From NCBI GenBank assembly GCA_016715325.1, contig JADKAL010000003.1:310001-374000 (forward strand): a stretch of DNA of 64,000 nt. The letters run 5' to 3'. The stretch is from Methylococcaceae bacterium (GTDB lineage Bacteria; Pseudomonadota; Gammaproteobacteria; Methylococcales; Methylomonadaceae). The position numbers and the translations under genes were made by a program. Numbering within the stretch: position 1 is the first letter of the stretch; the number at the start of each line of letters is the position of its first letter. Shown here in pieces: positions 10,719-19,651 of the stretch. The notes beneath the pieces are model-generated. The model was not told where the DNA came from and searched no databases. It was given only the letters and a program-made list of their open reading frames with translations.

Positions 10719-11075
10719 AGTGATTTGAATAGATAACGTAATACAGTTTGAGTTAATGATTTCTGAGTAAGTCGATTCAATTCAAGGTTATAAAAAATTC
10801 TTTTGTATGGTGTTATGGCATTTAATACGTAAATATTAATGGCATAGTGTTTGTATAAAGGCCTTTTAGGGGTTGAGAATTGGAAAGCTTAATCAGACGT
10901 TGCTTAACTATACTGTAGATTAAATTTCTTAGCCAATTCTGGATAATCGAAAATCGCCGAAAATCTGCAAATTTACACAACTTTATTACAGTTAATCTAA
11001 TAAACCTCTCAATAATTCTGTGATTAGGTAAGGAATTAAGCATAGACTTAGCGGCATACTGGCTATAGAATTGAA

Positions 11076-11160
11076 ATCAGCGGCTATTTTCCTTGTTTTC
11101 CGCGAGACTAATTACTTAGTCACGACGAAAAACAGGCAAAAGAAAATGAGATCGGCTGAT
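11076..11160. repeat. Long imperfect inverted repeat upstream of a secreted-protein gene
   Basis: Within the gene-free stretch 10719-11202, an imperfect palindrome begins ATCAGCGGCTATTTTCC and ends GAAAATGAGATCGGCTGAT, with a central GACTAA-TTAC-TTAGTC. The arms are about 35-40 bases with small gaps. It lies 43 bases upstream of the ATG at 11203, so it could be a leader hairpin or a degenerate mobile repeat. Nothing else recognisable was seen in this stretch. Confidence 0.4.
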
Positions 11161-11202
11161 AATTATTCTTCATAAAATACACACACTAAAGAGGTTTCAA
11201 TC

Positions 11203-11586
11203 ATGATGAAAACAATAAAATCGCTGGCTAAAATCGCGTTATTCGGCTTCGTATTAACCGGTTTTTCGGCATTTGCAGAAAGCGGCGCGGAAGTAAAAGC
11301 AGCGATAGATCAAACCATCGCAAAATTGGAAGAGGCATCAGCCGCTTTCGATAAAGGTGCGGAACCAAAAGCACTAGTCGATTTGGTTATGGAAGCCAAG
11401 CAGTTGCAAAAAACCATTTCAACCTCGGATGCCAAAATTTCCATCGTTAAAGCAAGAGGCACCAATAAACTCGGACAAGCACGTACCAGTTTGAACGACG
11501 GCGACCTAAAAACCGGCGGCGAATTGATAAAAGGCGCGTTGGCAGACTATAAAGAAGTCAAAGAAAAATACGATGCTACGCATTAA
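11203..11586 (+). CDS. Small secreted helical protein, paralogue A
   Basis: A 127-residue protein with a signal peptide ending FSAFA. The mature part is almost entirely helical and Ala/Lys-rich, with heptad-like spacing (ESGAEVKAAIDQTIAKLEEA). It aligns end to end with the next gene at 11865-12248: AAFDKG, EAKQ-QK, KLGQAR-S-NDGD, GG and KEKYD occur at matching positions. An AAAGAGG ribosome site precedes the start. The family is unknown to me; a periplasmic four-helix or coiled-coil fold is likely. Confidence 0.8.
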   Translation: MMKTIKSLAKIALFGFVLTGFSAFAESGAEVKAAIDQTIAKLEEASAAFDKGAEPKALVDLVMEAKQLQKTISTSDAKISIVKARGTNKLGQARTSLNDGDLKTGGELIKGALADYKEVKEKYDATH

Positions 11587-11622
11587 TAGTATTTCGATTT
11601 TTTGAAAACAGAGTAGACCGGT

Positions 11623-11660
11623 TCACTGCGGACAAAATATGAGGTTTTTGTTCGCGGTGA
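11623..11660. repeat. 15-bp hairpin between the tandem paralogues
   Basis: TCACTGCGGACAAAA is followed after 8 bases by TTTTGTTCGCGGTGA. The only two departures from perfect complementarity are G-U pairs in RNA, so the transcript would form a continuous 15-bp helix. It lies 37 bases after the stop of paralogue A and has no T-run, so it may stabilise the mRNA 3' end rather than terminate. Confidence 0.5.
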
Positions 11661-11864
11661 TAATCGCGAAGACAGATCAGAATAGTTTTTTGTTTTCGTG
11701 CAACTTTTAGTGAAGGGCCAAGCAAGGAACGGTAGCTTTTTTAAAGGTTGAATAGAGAAGTTGGGTTCTGTTAGTTTCACACGGCTTCAAATTCCACATC
11801 AATGATGATACTTGTCGTTTACCACGCCAAATCTTAAACGACGAAAAAAACAATAAATTAATAG

Positions 11865-12248
11865 ATGAAAGCAATCAAATTTCTACTGGCAACAGCACTT
11901 TTTAGTTTTATGTGGTCCAATGTGTTTGCTATCGGGATGCAAGGCACATCCGACGTAAAAAAATCACTCGACAAAACGGTCGTCCTCCTGGAAAAGGCCG
12001 TCGCTGCTTTTGATAAAGGCGAAGACCAAAAAGAAATTGTCGAAATATTGATGGAAGCCAAGCAAGTGCAAAAATCGTTTTCGACAGCCAATGGCAAATT
12101 GTCGATGATAAAGTCGAAAGCCACTCAAAAACTGGGGCAGGCTCGCAGCAGCTTCAATGATGGCGATTCGATAAGCGGGGGCACAGCCATGAAAGAAGCG
12201 TTAGCCGGATTTAAGGAATTTAAAGAAAAGTACGATGAGTTGCATTGA
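11865..12248 (+). CDS. Small secreted helical protein, paralogue B
   Basis: Same length (127 residues) and layout as the gene at 11203. It has a signal peptide (MKAIKFLLATALFSFMWSNVFA) and a charged helical mature part with KKSLDKTVVLLEKAVAAFDKG. It keeps the EAKQVQKSF, KLGQARSSFNDGD and FKEKYDELH landmarks, so the pair is a tandem duplication that has diverged. A separate 278-base gap with a hairpin suggests independent expression. Function unknown. Confidence 0.8.
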   Translation: MKAIKFLLATALFSFMWSNVFAIGMQGTSDVKKSLDKTVVLLEKAVAAFDKGEDQKEIVEILMEAKQVQKSFSTANGKLSMIKSKATQKLGQARSSFNDGDSISGGTAMKEALAGFKEFKEKYDELH

Positions 12249-12481
12249 TGTACCGAAAGCGGGATGGTTAGATTTGGCTTATCCCCCTTCGGCAAAGGTC
12301 TGCGGGATATAGAGTAGGCTGAAATAAGCTTTGTTAAAATGGTAAAAAAAGTTAGTCCGTATCTTTACGATGCTGATCTGACCGATTCGAGCGCCTTACG
12401 CCCAACATTTGAGCGAATCAATTTTTCTTAAGTTCTGCACGATTTTATGGATGATAATTGATTCATCTTATTAATTAATCA

Positions 12482-13465
12482 ATGATAAACAAAAAAATTC
12501 ATCCTATAATGTTAATAATATTAGGGAAAATTAGTATTTTAAAAATCATGACGCCAAAAACATTCTGTAACGTATTAATGGTGCTTTGCATTAGTTTTTG
12601 TTTTTGGCCAATGTTGCTTCATGCTGGAATAAAAAAACATGTCTTAATCGTAACTAACATGCGAGAAGAGCCTTATATTGAAACTGTTCGAGCATTCAAA
12701 AAACGTTTTGCTTCAAATAGAAATATCCATTTTACCGAACTATCATCATCGCAAATCGATTTAGTTAATAGTCGACAGCTTAAACCCGATTTGATTTTCA
12801 CCTTGGGTAATGAAGCTACCAAATGGGCAAGCACCCAAGGTTACAAAACCCCGGTTATTTCGACGTTGGATTTTAGTGACGATTTTTTTTTAAAATCGAA
12901 AAACATAACCGGTGTCAAAATGTATTATTCGTTAAATACTCAATTGATGTGGCTAAAAAATATTTTCCGTCATATTAAAAGGGTAGGGGTTTTATATAAC
13001 CCCCGTGAGAATGCGTTGTTACCAGCCCATGTCAAAACCATCGGGCAACAAGCAGGACTTGATATTATCACCGTACCTGTGACTGCTCCTCGTGAGTTGC
13101 CATCGGCGTTGGGGCAGCTTCGCAACAAAACGGAAGTTTTGTTGGCCATTCCAGATAAAACCATTTATTCGGAAACATCAATGAATGAGATATTCTTATT
13201 TTCGTTTAGAAACAAACTACCATTGATTGGTTTGGCCGATAACTGGACTCGATCCGGGGCTATTTACTCGTTATCGTGGGATTTCGTCGATCTTGGTCGT
13301 CAATGCGCCGACCTCGCGGCGAAGATAATTAACGGGACACCGGTTCAATCGATTGCACCGGAATATCCCCGGAAAGTTGCCTTTACCTTTAATACAAAAG
13401 TTGCAGAGCGCATGAAAATAGACATATCAAAAAAGATTTTATCTAGCGCTAAAATGGTCTTTTAG
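12482..13465 (+). CDS. Periplasmic binding protein, PF04392 type (orphan)
   Basis: A member of the 'ABC_sub_bind' periplasmic binding-protein family. It is homologous to the two copies at 26533 and 31130, sharing KPDLIFTLGNEATKWAS, NITGVKMYYSLNTQ, VGVLYNPRENA and PLIGLADNWTRSGAIYSLSWDF. The reading frame opens at 12482, but the signal peptide fits a start at the ATG at 12548 (MTPKTFCNVLMVLCISF...LLHA), giving about 306 residues. No ABC permease, ATPase or TonB receptor is adjacent, unlike the usual transporter arrangement. It may act as a sensor partner rather than a transporter part. Confidence 0.82.
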   Translation: MINKKIHPIMLIILGKISILKIMTPKTFCNVLMVLCISFCFWPMLLHAGIKKHVLIVTNMREEPYIETVRAFKKRFASNRNIHFTELSSSQIDLVNSRQLKPDLIFTLGNEATKWASTQGYKTPVISTLDFSDDFFLKSKNITGVKMYYSLNTQLMWLKNIFRHIKRVGVLYNPRENALLPAHVKTIGQQAGLDIITVPVTAPRELPSALGQLRNKTEVLLAIPDKTIYSETSMNEIFLFSFRNKLPLIGLADNWTRSGAIYSLSWDFVDLGRQCADLAAKIINGTPVQSIAPEYPRKVAFTFNTKVAERMKIDISKKILSSAKMVF

Positions 13466-13567
13466 GGTAATTCCCATGATCGAATTACGGAGCGAGCATG
13501 TGGCCTATTAATTTCGATTTTACTGATGCGTTGACTTAAGGTAGGCTCAGAGTATGTCATTTCTACC

Positions 13568-13828
13568 CTAGCGATGGAAGTGACCGCCGCCCCAACCGTG
13601 ATGCATGCCCCAACCATGACCGCCGCCCCGCCCGCGATGTCCTCCCCAACCGTAATGTCCATAAGATCCGTAATAATGAGGGCGGTAGCCGAAGTAAGGG
13701 TATGAATAATAGGGGGACGAATAACCCACCGATACGCTGGGTCCATAACCATAAGGCGTATAAACGGCGCAACTTGGCGTCAGCGTCAATATTGCCAGTG
13801 CAATCAGTAAAATCGATATTTTATTCAT
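13568..13828 (-). CDS. Small Gly/Tyr/His-rich lipoprotein
   Basis: An 86-residue protein with a lipoprotein signal peptide and lipobox (LTLTPSC, Cys about residue 20). It is followed by a Tyr/Pro/Ser-rich stretch and then a low-complexity Gly-His-Trp-Arg tail (GWGGHRGRGGGHGWG) ending in HFHR. The composition suggests an envelope-anchored, possibly metal-binding disordered tail. Function unknown; the low complexity makes homology unsafe, but the lipobox argues it is real. Confidence 0.65.
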   Translation of the reverse strand: MNKISILLIALAILTLTPSCAVYTPYGYGPSVSVGYSSPYYSYPYFGYRPHYYGSYGHYGWGGHRGRGGGHGWGMHHGWGGGHFHR

Positions 13829-13889
13829 TATCTACACCTTAAAATGTCATTAGCAGATTAGACGAGGTTGAGGCTATTTAGTTGCTTTT

Positions 13890-14017
13890 GGTAGTGGGTT
13901 AAACCGTGCTTTTTGATGAGCTTATGAGTTTCATTTCGACGGGTTGCGTGTATTTTGGGGTGACAAACCTTGGCTTATCGCTCCAGCCACTATCAAGTCA
14001 CAGGTTTAACCCTTACC
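13890..14017. repeat. MITE-like repeat, copy 1
   Basis: A 128-base element starting GGTAGTGGGTTAAACCGTG and ending CACAGGTTTAACCCTTACC: terminal inverted repeats of about 19 bases. The interior (TTTTGATGA, GTGTATTTTGG, CGCTCCAGCCA) is shared with the element at 38009-38133. It lies in the 481-base gap upstream of the lipoprotein gene. No coding capacity. The rest of the gap (13829-14309) shows nothing I can identify. Confidence 0.7.
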
Positions 14018-14309
14018 GTTGCCTTTCTCTAAACTTAACGAAACTATAATCCGAGCGGATGAATACAGGCTTAATGAATGATTTCAATCAGCTTTCGTCG
14101 ATTAGGATGAGTGCATTTTTAGTTGAGCTGTTTTTTAAAATGGATTTTTTCAAATTGACAGAAAATTTCGGCGAACAGATCTGTTCTTATTGAGGTAAAG
14201 ACTAAGGGAAACGTCATACCGAGGAACAGGTTGGTTACCCATTCCTCAGCATGTGAAACGGTAAATGCAGAATTATTAACAGGGAAGATCGAGACTTAAT
14301 TCAGTTTGA

Positions 14310-14891
14310 TTAGCCGACAAAATTAGCTGAGGCAAACTCCCAATTCACCAACGCCCAGAAAGCTTCCAAATAGGCAGGACGAGCGTTACGGTAATCGATG
14401 TAATAAGCGTGTTCCCACACATCGCATGTTAACAACGGTTTGTGACCTTCGGTTAAAGGACAGCCTGCATTGCTGGTGCTAACCAATGCTAACTTACCTT
14501 CTGTGGTTTTCACCAACCAAGCCCAGCCGGAACCGAAGGTTGTGATTGCACATTTGGTAAAGGCTTCTTTAAAGGCAGCAAATGAACCGAATTCGGCATT
14601 AATTGCATCGGCTAGCGCTCCGGTCGGTTCGCCGCCGCCGTTAGGAGACAAGCTGTTCCAATAAAAGGTGTGGTTCCAAACTTGTGCTGCATTATTAAAA
14701 ATGCCGCCTGACGATTTCATAACGATTTCTTCCAGCGACAATCCTTCGAGTTCAGTCCCTGGAACCAGATTATTCAGGTTGGTGACGTAAGTTTGATGAT
14801 GTTTGCCGTAATGATAGTCGAGCGTTTCTTCTGAGATGTGAGGGACTAATCTGTTTTTGCCGTAGGGTAGAGGGGGTAATTCAAAAGCCAT
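14310..14891 (-). CDS. sodB: Iron superoxide dismutase
   Basis: Converts superoxide to hydrogen peroxide and oxygen in the cytoplasm. The 193 residues match SodB throughout. Metal ligands are visible as His27 (DYHYGKHH), His74 (VWNHTFYW), Asp157 and His161 (DVWEHAYY). Gln70 in NNAAQVWNH and the GGIFNNAAQ context indicate the iron rather than manganese type. The ATG is preceded by GGAG at good spacing. Monocistronic by context. Confidence 0.97.
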   Translation of the reverse strand: MAFELPPLPYGKNRLVPHISEETLDYHYGKHHQTYVTNLNNLVPGTELEGLSLEEIVMKSSGGIFNNAAQVWNHTFYWNSLSPNGGGEPTGALADAINAEFGSFAAFKEAFTKCAITTFGSGWAWLVKTTEGKLALVSTSNAGCPLTEGHKPLLTCDVWEHAYYIDYRNARPAYLEAFWALVNWEFASANFVG

Positions 14892-15159
14892 ATTCGCTCC
14901 ATTAATTAGTTAATAAATACAGAAATATACCGTTAAGGTAAATTTCAATATCCTACTATTTTACTACAGTTTATTCAGCCTAAATTTGCCAGTTGGTAAA
15001 CAGAGTGTTGAAAAACAAGGGCTGAATCCAGTGTTCACCCTCTAATTTTGAGTAAAGCTTTAAAGTCTTTATGAATAGTAAAGAAACATAATTTACCCAG
15101 CTTAATTTCACTAGATCAGTTAATATAAACGGCTATTTTTCTCTCAAACTAACAACCCA

Positions 15160-15726
15160 ATGAGCATTAAATCAGATAAATGGATACGCCGGATGGCGCA
15201 ACAGCAGGGGATGATCGAGCCTTTCGAGGCCGTTCAAGTCAGAAATTCGGCCGAAGGTAAGGTCATTTCATTCGGGACGTCGAGTTACGGCTATGACGTT
15301 CGTTGTTCGGATGAATTCAAGATCTTTACCAACATCAATTCGGCGATAGTCGATCCTAAAAATTTCGATCCGAGCAGCTTTGTCGATATTAAAGCCGATG
15401 TCTGTATTATTCCGCCCAATTCTTTTGCGTTGGCGCGCACAGTCGAATATTTTCGTATTCCACGCGATGTGTTAACCGTCTGTTTGGGCAAATCGACGTA
15501 TGCTCGCTGCGGCATTATCGTAAATGTGACGCCTTTGGAACCGGAATGGGAAGGCCATGTGACGCTGGAGTTTTCTAATACGACTAATTTACCGGCAAAA
15601 ATTTATGCGAATGAAGGTGTGGCGCAGAAGTTGTTTTTCGGCAGCGATGAAGTGTGCGAAACATCGTATAAAGATCGCGGCGGAAAATACCAAGGACAAA
15701 CCGGCGTTACCTTGCCCAAAGCATAA
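15160..15726 (+). CDS. dcd: dCTP deaminase
   Basis: Deaminates dCTP to dUTP, feeding dTMP synthesis. The 188-residue protein has the family N-terminus ([13 protein letters not shown]), the SSYGYDVRC strand, the nucleotide-binding GKSTYARCG segment and the catalytic-glutamate region [14 protein letters not shown], ending [10 protein letters not shown]. The C-terminal half is typical of the monofunctional proteobacterial enzyme. Confidence 0.97.
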   Translation: MSIKSDKWIRRMAQQQGMIEPFEAVQVRNSAEGKVISFGTSSYGYDVRCSDEFKIFTNINSAIVDPKNFDPSSFVDIKADVCIIPPNSFALARTVEYFRIPRDVLTVCLGKSTYARCGIIVNVTPLEPEWEGHVTLEFSNTTNLPAKIYANEGVAQKLFFGSDEVCETSYKDRGGKYQGQTGVTLPKA

Positions 15727-15746
15727 GATTTTCGACACCAAGTATT

Positions 15747-16346
15747 ATGAAATCATCGCCATTTGATTCTGAACGGTTCTTTAAAAGCGCTTGTCTGTTT
15801 GAAGCATCATTAATTATCGTCGCCGTCGTACTTGGCTGGTTAGCCGGTATTAATCCGTTTGCAGGTTTTCATGCTTCGCAATCGGCAATTTTGTTCGGAA
15901 TACTCGGCACTGTCCCCTTATTTTTGCTCTTTCTGCTTTTACAACAACTGAGTACGGATTCGGTCGTCAGTATCAGAAGAATGCTATTGGAAACGTTAGC
16001 GCCCGGCTTAGTGCGTTGTAATTGGGCGGATTTATTCATCCTTGCTGCAATTGCCGGTGTTTCCGAAGAGGTGTTATTTCGCGGTTTTTTGCAACCTTGG
16101 TTCGAAACTTCATTCGGCGTTCAGGCCGGATTAATCGGAAGCAATTTGATCTTTGGGTTGGTTCATGCCATCACCCCGTTATATACCGTCTTAGCTGCTT
16201 TGGTAGGCGTCTATCTGGGGCTTGCGCTGGATTACGGCGGTGAAAGGAATTTATGGGTGCCTGTTATTATTCATGGACTTTACGATTTTCTAGCATTTTT
16301 GGTCATCATGAAAAGTTATAAAGACATGCTTTCGAGTAAATCATAA
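15747..16346 (+). CDS. CPBP-family intramembrane protease (CAAX-type)
   Basis: A 199-residue integral membrane protein with about six helices. The glutamate-rich motif EEVLFRGFLQ (around residue 107) and the histidines in NLIFGLVHA and HGLYDF form the presumed active site of CPBP/Abi proteases. It starts 20 bases after dcd and may be co-transcribed. Some relatives act in bacteriocin immunity or protein maturation; the substrate here is unknown. A 10-bp inverted repeat (CATGCTTTCG...CGAAAGCATG, 16325-16361) spans its end. Confidence 0.88.
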   Translation: MKSSPFDSERFFKSACLFEASLIIVAVVLGWLAGINPFAGFHASQSAILFGILGTVPLFLLFLLLQQLSTDSVVSIRRMLLETLAPGLVRCNWADLFILAAIAGVSEEVLFRGFLQPWFETSFGVQAGLIGSNLIFGLVHAITPLYTVLAALVGVYLGLALDYGGERNLWVPVIIHGLYDFLAFLVIMKSYKDMLSSKS

Positions 16347-16466
16347 TCCGACGAAAGCATGCCTCGGATCTTGAACAGTAACCTAAGAAATTTTTTTGGT
16401 TGCCTGGAAACCAAAATAAGAATTAAGTTATGTTATGCGGTTTGCGTAACCGGTTAGATTTTCGCC

Positions 16467-16862
16467 ATGAATAACGATGTAACTCGGCCAATGAGTGAGT
16501 TCAAACAATTAAAAAAGTTGCGAACCGCTTTAGCGGTTTGTCAGGGTACACGATTGATGTTGGTGCTGCAGCAAGAAGCCGAATCGACTATCACGCACGA
16601 TCAATCCAAACGGGTTACTTTTTTAACCGGGTTATTCTCCAGAATTCATCGCGAATTGTTCCATCATTGGAAAGAACAAGCGACCGTTAGGCATCGTCCA
16701 GGCTGGATGAGCGATCCTGAAAAACGTAAACAGTTCCGAAAAGCCATCGCTCAACTGGTATTCGACGAGAATAATCACGATACCGCTATTTTCGATAATA
16801 ACGGATTTGTAATTCGCTTCGACGATATTGCCGAGCGGTTAGCCAATTTTACTGCACCATGA
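16467..16862 (+). CDS. Unknown protein translationally coupled to a zeta-like kinase
   Basis: A 131-residue, helix-rich, charged protein without signal peptide or membrane segment. I do not recognise it. Its stop overlaps the start of the next gene in ATGA (16859-16862), so the two are almost surely co-translated. Position and size resemble antitoxins that precede zeta-type kinases, but there is no visible similarity to known epsilon or PezA antitoxins, so that role is only a hypothesis. Confidence 0.7.
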   Translation: MNNDVTRPMSEFKQLKKLRTALAVCQGTRLMLVLQQEAESTITHDQSKRVTFLTGLFSRIHRELFHHWKEQATVRHRPGWMSDPEKRKQFRKAIAQLVFDENNHDTAIFDNNGFVIRFDDIAERLANFTAP

Positions 16863-18634
16863 GAACGATCCGGCCTTTCGATTACGGCAACCGGATTACA
16901 CTGGATTTATTCATGGCGATAATCGGGAAATTACCCGCCTTTAAAAGCGTTTACGAACAATGCCTCGATTTTCGCCGGTTGGAGTGGAAAGATGCCATCG
17001 CGCTGCATAATGCTCAAAGCGACATTGAGGACGTTGTAATCGCTTTCGTTCATGCACTCGATTCCAGCCGGTGTAAAAGTTTGCAAAATGTGCCAAATAG
17101 TTACGGCGTTTGGCCTGAAAACCGTCGATTTTTATCAGGGATTCCTTTTTTATCGCACACCACAACCGACGGCATTAAGTGCTTGGTCACGATTAACGGC
17201 GGCCTAATACCTTTAAACAAAATCCCGGACGACTTATTTAATTCCGGTAAGCACTTTGCGGATTATCCATTAATCAATGCTTGTCATGTGATCGGTTATT
17301 TGCCTGAAACCGAAAGCCTTCGTGCTTCGAATAAACGAGAAATCGACGGAATCGGGTTGGATGAAAACGGCAATGCGCCATTATTTTGTCTCGACATCAA
17401 TATGTTGAGCGGACTACGATCGCCCAGTCATATCGAACTGATCGAGTTATTAAAGCAATGCGAAGGCGAAAAAGCGTCGATTTTCGACTTGCTCAACAAT
17501 ACTTCCCTTAAGCAGAAAATGTTGGACGCAGCGGAAGACGACGAGCGCGCCCAGCGCGGGATTGAAATTGCTTACGATCGGCTAATCAAAATTAATAAAA
17601 TATTGAATACGGCGCTTGAAACTATTTTTGAAGGAAAATCGCCGGTCTCAAATCCTAAATTGTTTATGTGTATGGGCGGCGCAGGGGCCGGTAAAACGGC
17701 AGTCGAAGAAATCGCCAAAGCCCGGTGCGGTGAAAATTTCGTAACCGCTTCCCTCGACGAATTTCGTAAACAAAGCGAACTCTACCGTGTCTTAACGGCG
17801 GCACAGCATCATAGCGACGATTATGTCTATGTGGAGCCTTTTGCTAACCGCCTGCGCGATTTGGTTGCCGAACATGCCCGAAAGATCAACGTTAATTTGC
17901 TATACGACGGTACCAGCATTCCTTATCGTCCGCGCTATTCGACCATTATCGAACAGTTTCGTGACGCCGGTTTTTATACTCATATCATCGCAGTCGATGC
18001 TTTCCTGGTTAAACCGATGGGGCGCGAGGAGGAATTGCGCCGGTCGAGCGTTATCGGCAGTGTCAAATCGCGTTACGAAGAAACCGATCGCGCCTTGCCT
18101 TGGGTTGTCACTATTTATAAACACATCCGTTCACCCGAAGAATTCTTGAAAGCGTTAGAGCATGAAGCGCTCAATAAAATATCCCTGTTTGCTAACGACG
18201 GGGAAAGAAACCGGCACTATCTGGTTGCGGAAAGTTTCGACTTTAACGATCACGCCGTCGAAACGTTACAACGTTGTCAGCTTAATGAAAGTTTATTAGC
18301 CGAAACTCAATCGATCAGTCGTAATGATCGTTATGCGACGCTGAAAAACTTGAGCCTAAATAACGAAGAAACGCTTGCCGGATGGATTGCGCGGAATCCT
18401 TGTTGGGATGAAAATAATGTCGGATACCAAGTCTATCCGTTTAAAAATACCAATCGGGTCTTGCTGATCTATAACTTGGCGAGAATGACCGACTTTGTTG
18501 AAAAGCGGCAATTAAATCCGAATGCTTCCGGTGAAGAAGGGCTGTTGCAAAAATGCGATGCACTCGCTTTTCATATCGATCCTTTAGCAAAGGAGCCTTG
18601 GATCATTCGTTTGCAAGGAACACAGGCAGAATAA
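16859..18634 (+). CDS. Large protein with central zeta-toxin-like kinase domain
   Basis: The 591-residue protein has a Walker A motif GGAGAGKT at about residues 273-280 in a zeta-toxin-like context. Next come SLDEFRK (the position of the catalytic/substrate Asp), LLYDGTSIPYRPRY and a REEELRRS segment that could supply phosphate-binding arginines. Zeta proteins phosphorylate UDP-sugars or related small molecules. The N-terminal about 260 residues and C-terminal about 130 residues match nothing I recognise, so this is far longer than a stand-alone zeta toxin of about 270-290. It starts inside the stop of the gene upstream. It could be a toxin, an effector or a metabolic kinase. Confidence 0.72.
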   Translation: MRTIRPFDYGNRITLDLFMAIIGKLPAFKSVYEQCLDFRRLEWKDAIALHNAQSDIEDVVIAFVHALDSSRCKSLQNVPNSYGVWPENRRFLSGIPFLSHTTTDGIKCLVTINGGLIPLNKIPDDLFNSGKHFADYPLINACHVIGYLPETESLRASNKREIDGIGLDENGNAPLFCLDINMLSGLRSPSHIELIELLKQCEGEKASIFDLLNNTSLKQKMLDAAEDDERAQRGIEIAYDRLIKINKILNTALETIFEGKSPVSNPKLFMCMGGAGAGKTAVEEIAKARCGENFVTASLDEFRKQSELYRVLTAAQHHSDDYVYVEPFANRLRDLVAEHARKINVNLLYDGTSIPYRPRYSTIIEQFRDAGFYTHIIAVDAFLVKPMGREEELRRSSVIGSVKSRYEETDRALPWVVTIYKHIRSPEEFLKALEHEALNKISLFANDGERNRHYLVAESFDFNDHAVETLQRCQLNESLLAETQSISRNDRYATLKNLSLNNEETLAGWIARNPCWDENNVGYQVYPFKNTNRVLLIYNLARMTDFVEKRQLNPNASGEEGLLQKCDALAFHIDPLAKEPWIIRLQGTQAE

Positions 18635-18694
18635 TTGTTAGATAGAAACGCGCTATAAACTGCGCAGCAAAAGGTATAAATACTAATTTGGTTC

Positions 18695-19580
18695 CTACTT
18701 ATACTTGGCGAGTTGAACAAGAAATTCCCGGCATTTATTTTGAAAAATCTTAAGATTGTCCGGTCCCATTCTGATCATTTGTTTCTGTACCGGGTTAAGG
18801 CTTTCCAAACGCGGATCGGCAAACTTGTAGAATCGTGAAGGCCTTACCAATTGGATTTGATCTTCGATAACGGGAGTCGCTATAATTTCGCCTGCTGCTT
18901 TACTAATAATGCTTTCCAAAGTGATGTCTTTGGGGTAACTGAACTCTCCGAATACCTGTAATATCAATGGTCTGACATAAACATAAAACTTAACGGCAGC
19001 TTTAGCATCGATAACTTGAACAGCTTGCGCCAAGTTGTCGTAACGGTGAAAACTTTTAGGCGCCATGTAAAGCACATTTCCGTCACCCAAAACCGAAGGG
19101 TTCGTCGAAAATTAAGAAGCTCATATGCTTACTTACATGTATCCCTTGTGCAAAGTCATTGACAATCTTTAGATATCGTCTAATGAGTTGGTCGGTATCT
19201 AACCAAGCTCCAAGGCCGGGAGAAAGTTTGGTCAATTGTTTTCGGATGAGTTTATCGCTATCCAAAAGATTCGGTAAGCCGGGTTGAGGCTCGAAAACAA
19301 GCGCGCTCAACTTTGCGATTTCCTTCTCTATCGCAGGGAGAGATTTTATATCCTTGGTAATTTGTTTCAGTTGTTCGTCAGCAGGGGGCGCAGGGGATTT
19401 TGCAAGTTTAGAGGATTCTTTTATTTGGGTGGATAGAGAATCCAAGTTCTCTTTCTTATAGAAAAATTTGAGTGTGAAAAGACTGCCGCCGATTCCTACG
19501 AGTACTGCTAAAATCAAAGGCAAAATAAAAAATGTCGAGGTATCGGATTTTTTCTTTTTGTTCCTATCGTAACGACCCAT
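18695..19580 (-). CDS. DUF3014 membrane-anchored protein, one frame break
   Basis: The N-terminal part (19083-19580) has one membrane helix (FFILPLILAVLVGIGGSLF) and then a periplasmic region ending HVSKHMSFLIFDEPF. The C-terminal part (18695-19090) resumes with LGDGNVLYMAPKSFHRYDN, matching the conserved DUF3014 block. The frames switch near 19088-19100; removing one C or G from the CCCTTCGG stretch joins them into about 295 residues. The family is found beside secretion and envelope genes, but its function is unknown. It is divergent from exeA. Confidence 0.78.
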
Positions 19581-19651
19581 GTTCTTCTGAGACCTACTAT
19601 TTTTTGTGAGTTACAATTAAACTAAATTTCTAGTCATCCAAAATCATAATC

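Noticed and set aside
10822..11043. Minus-strand 73-codon frame in the gap upstream of the permease
   Set aside because: AT-rich sequence with no plausible start signal or recognisable motif; likely chance.
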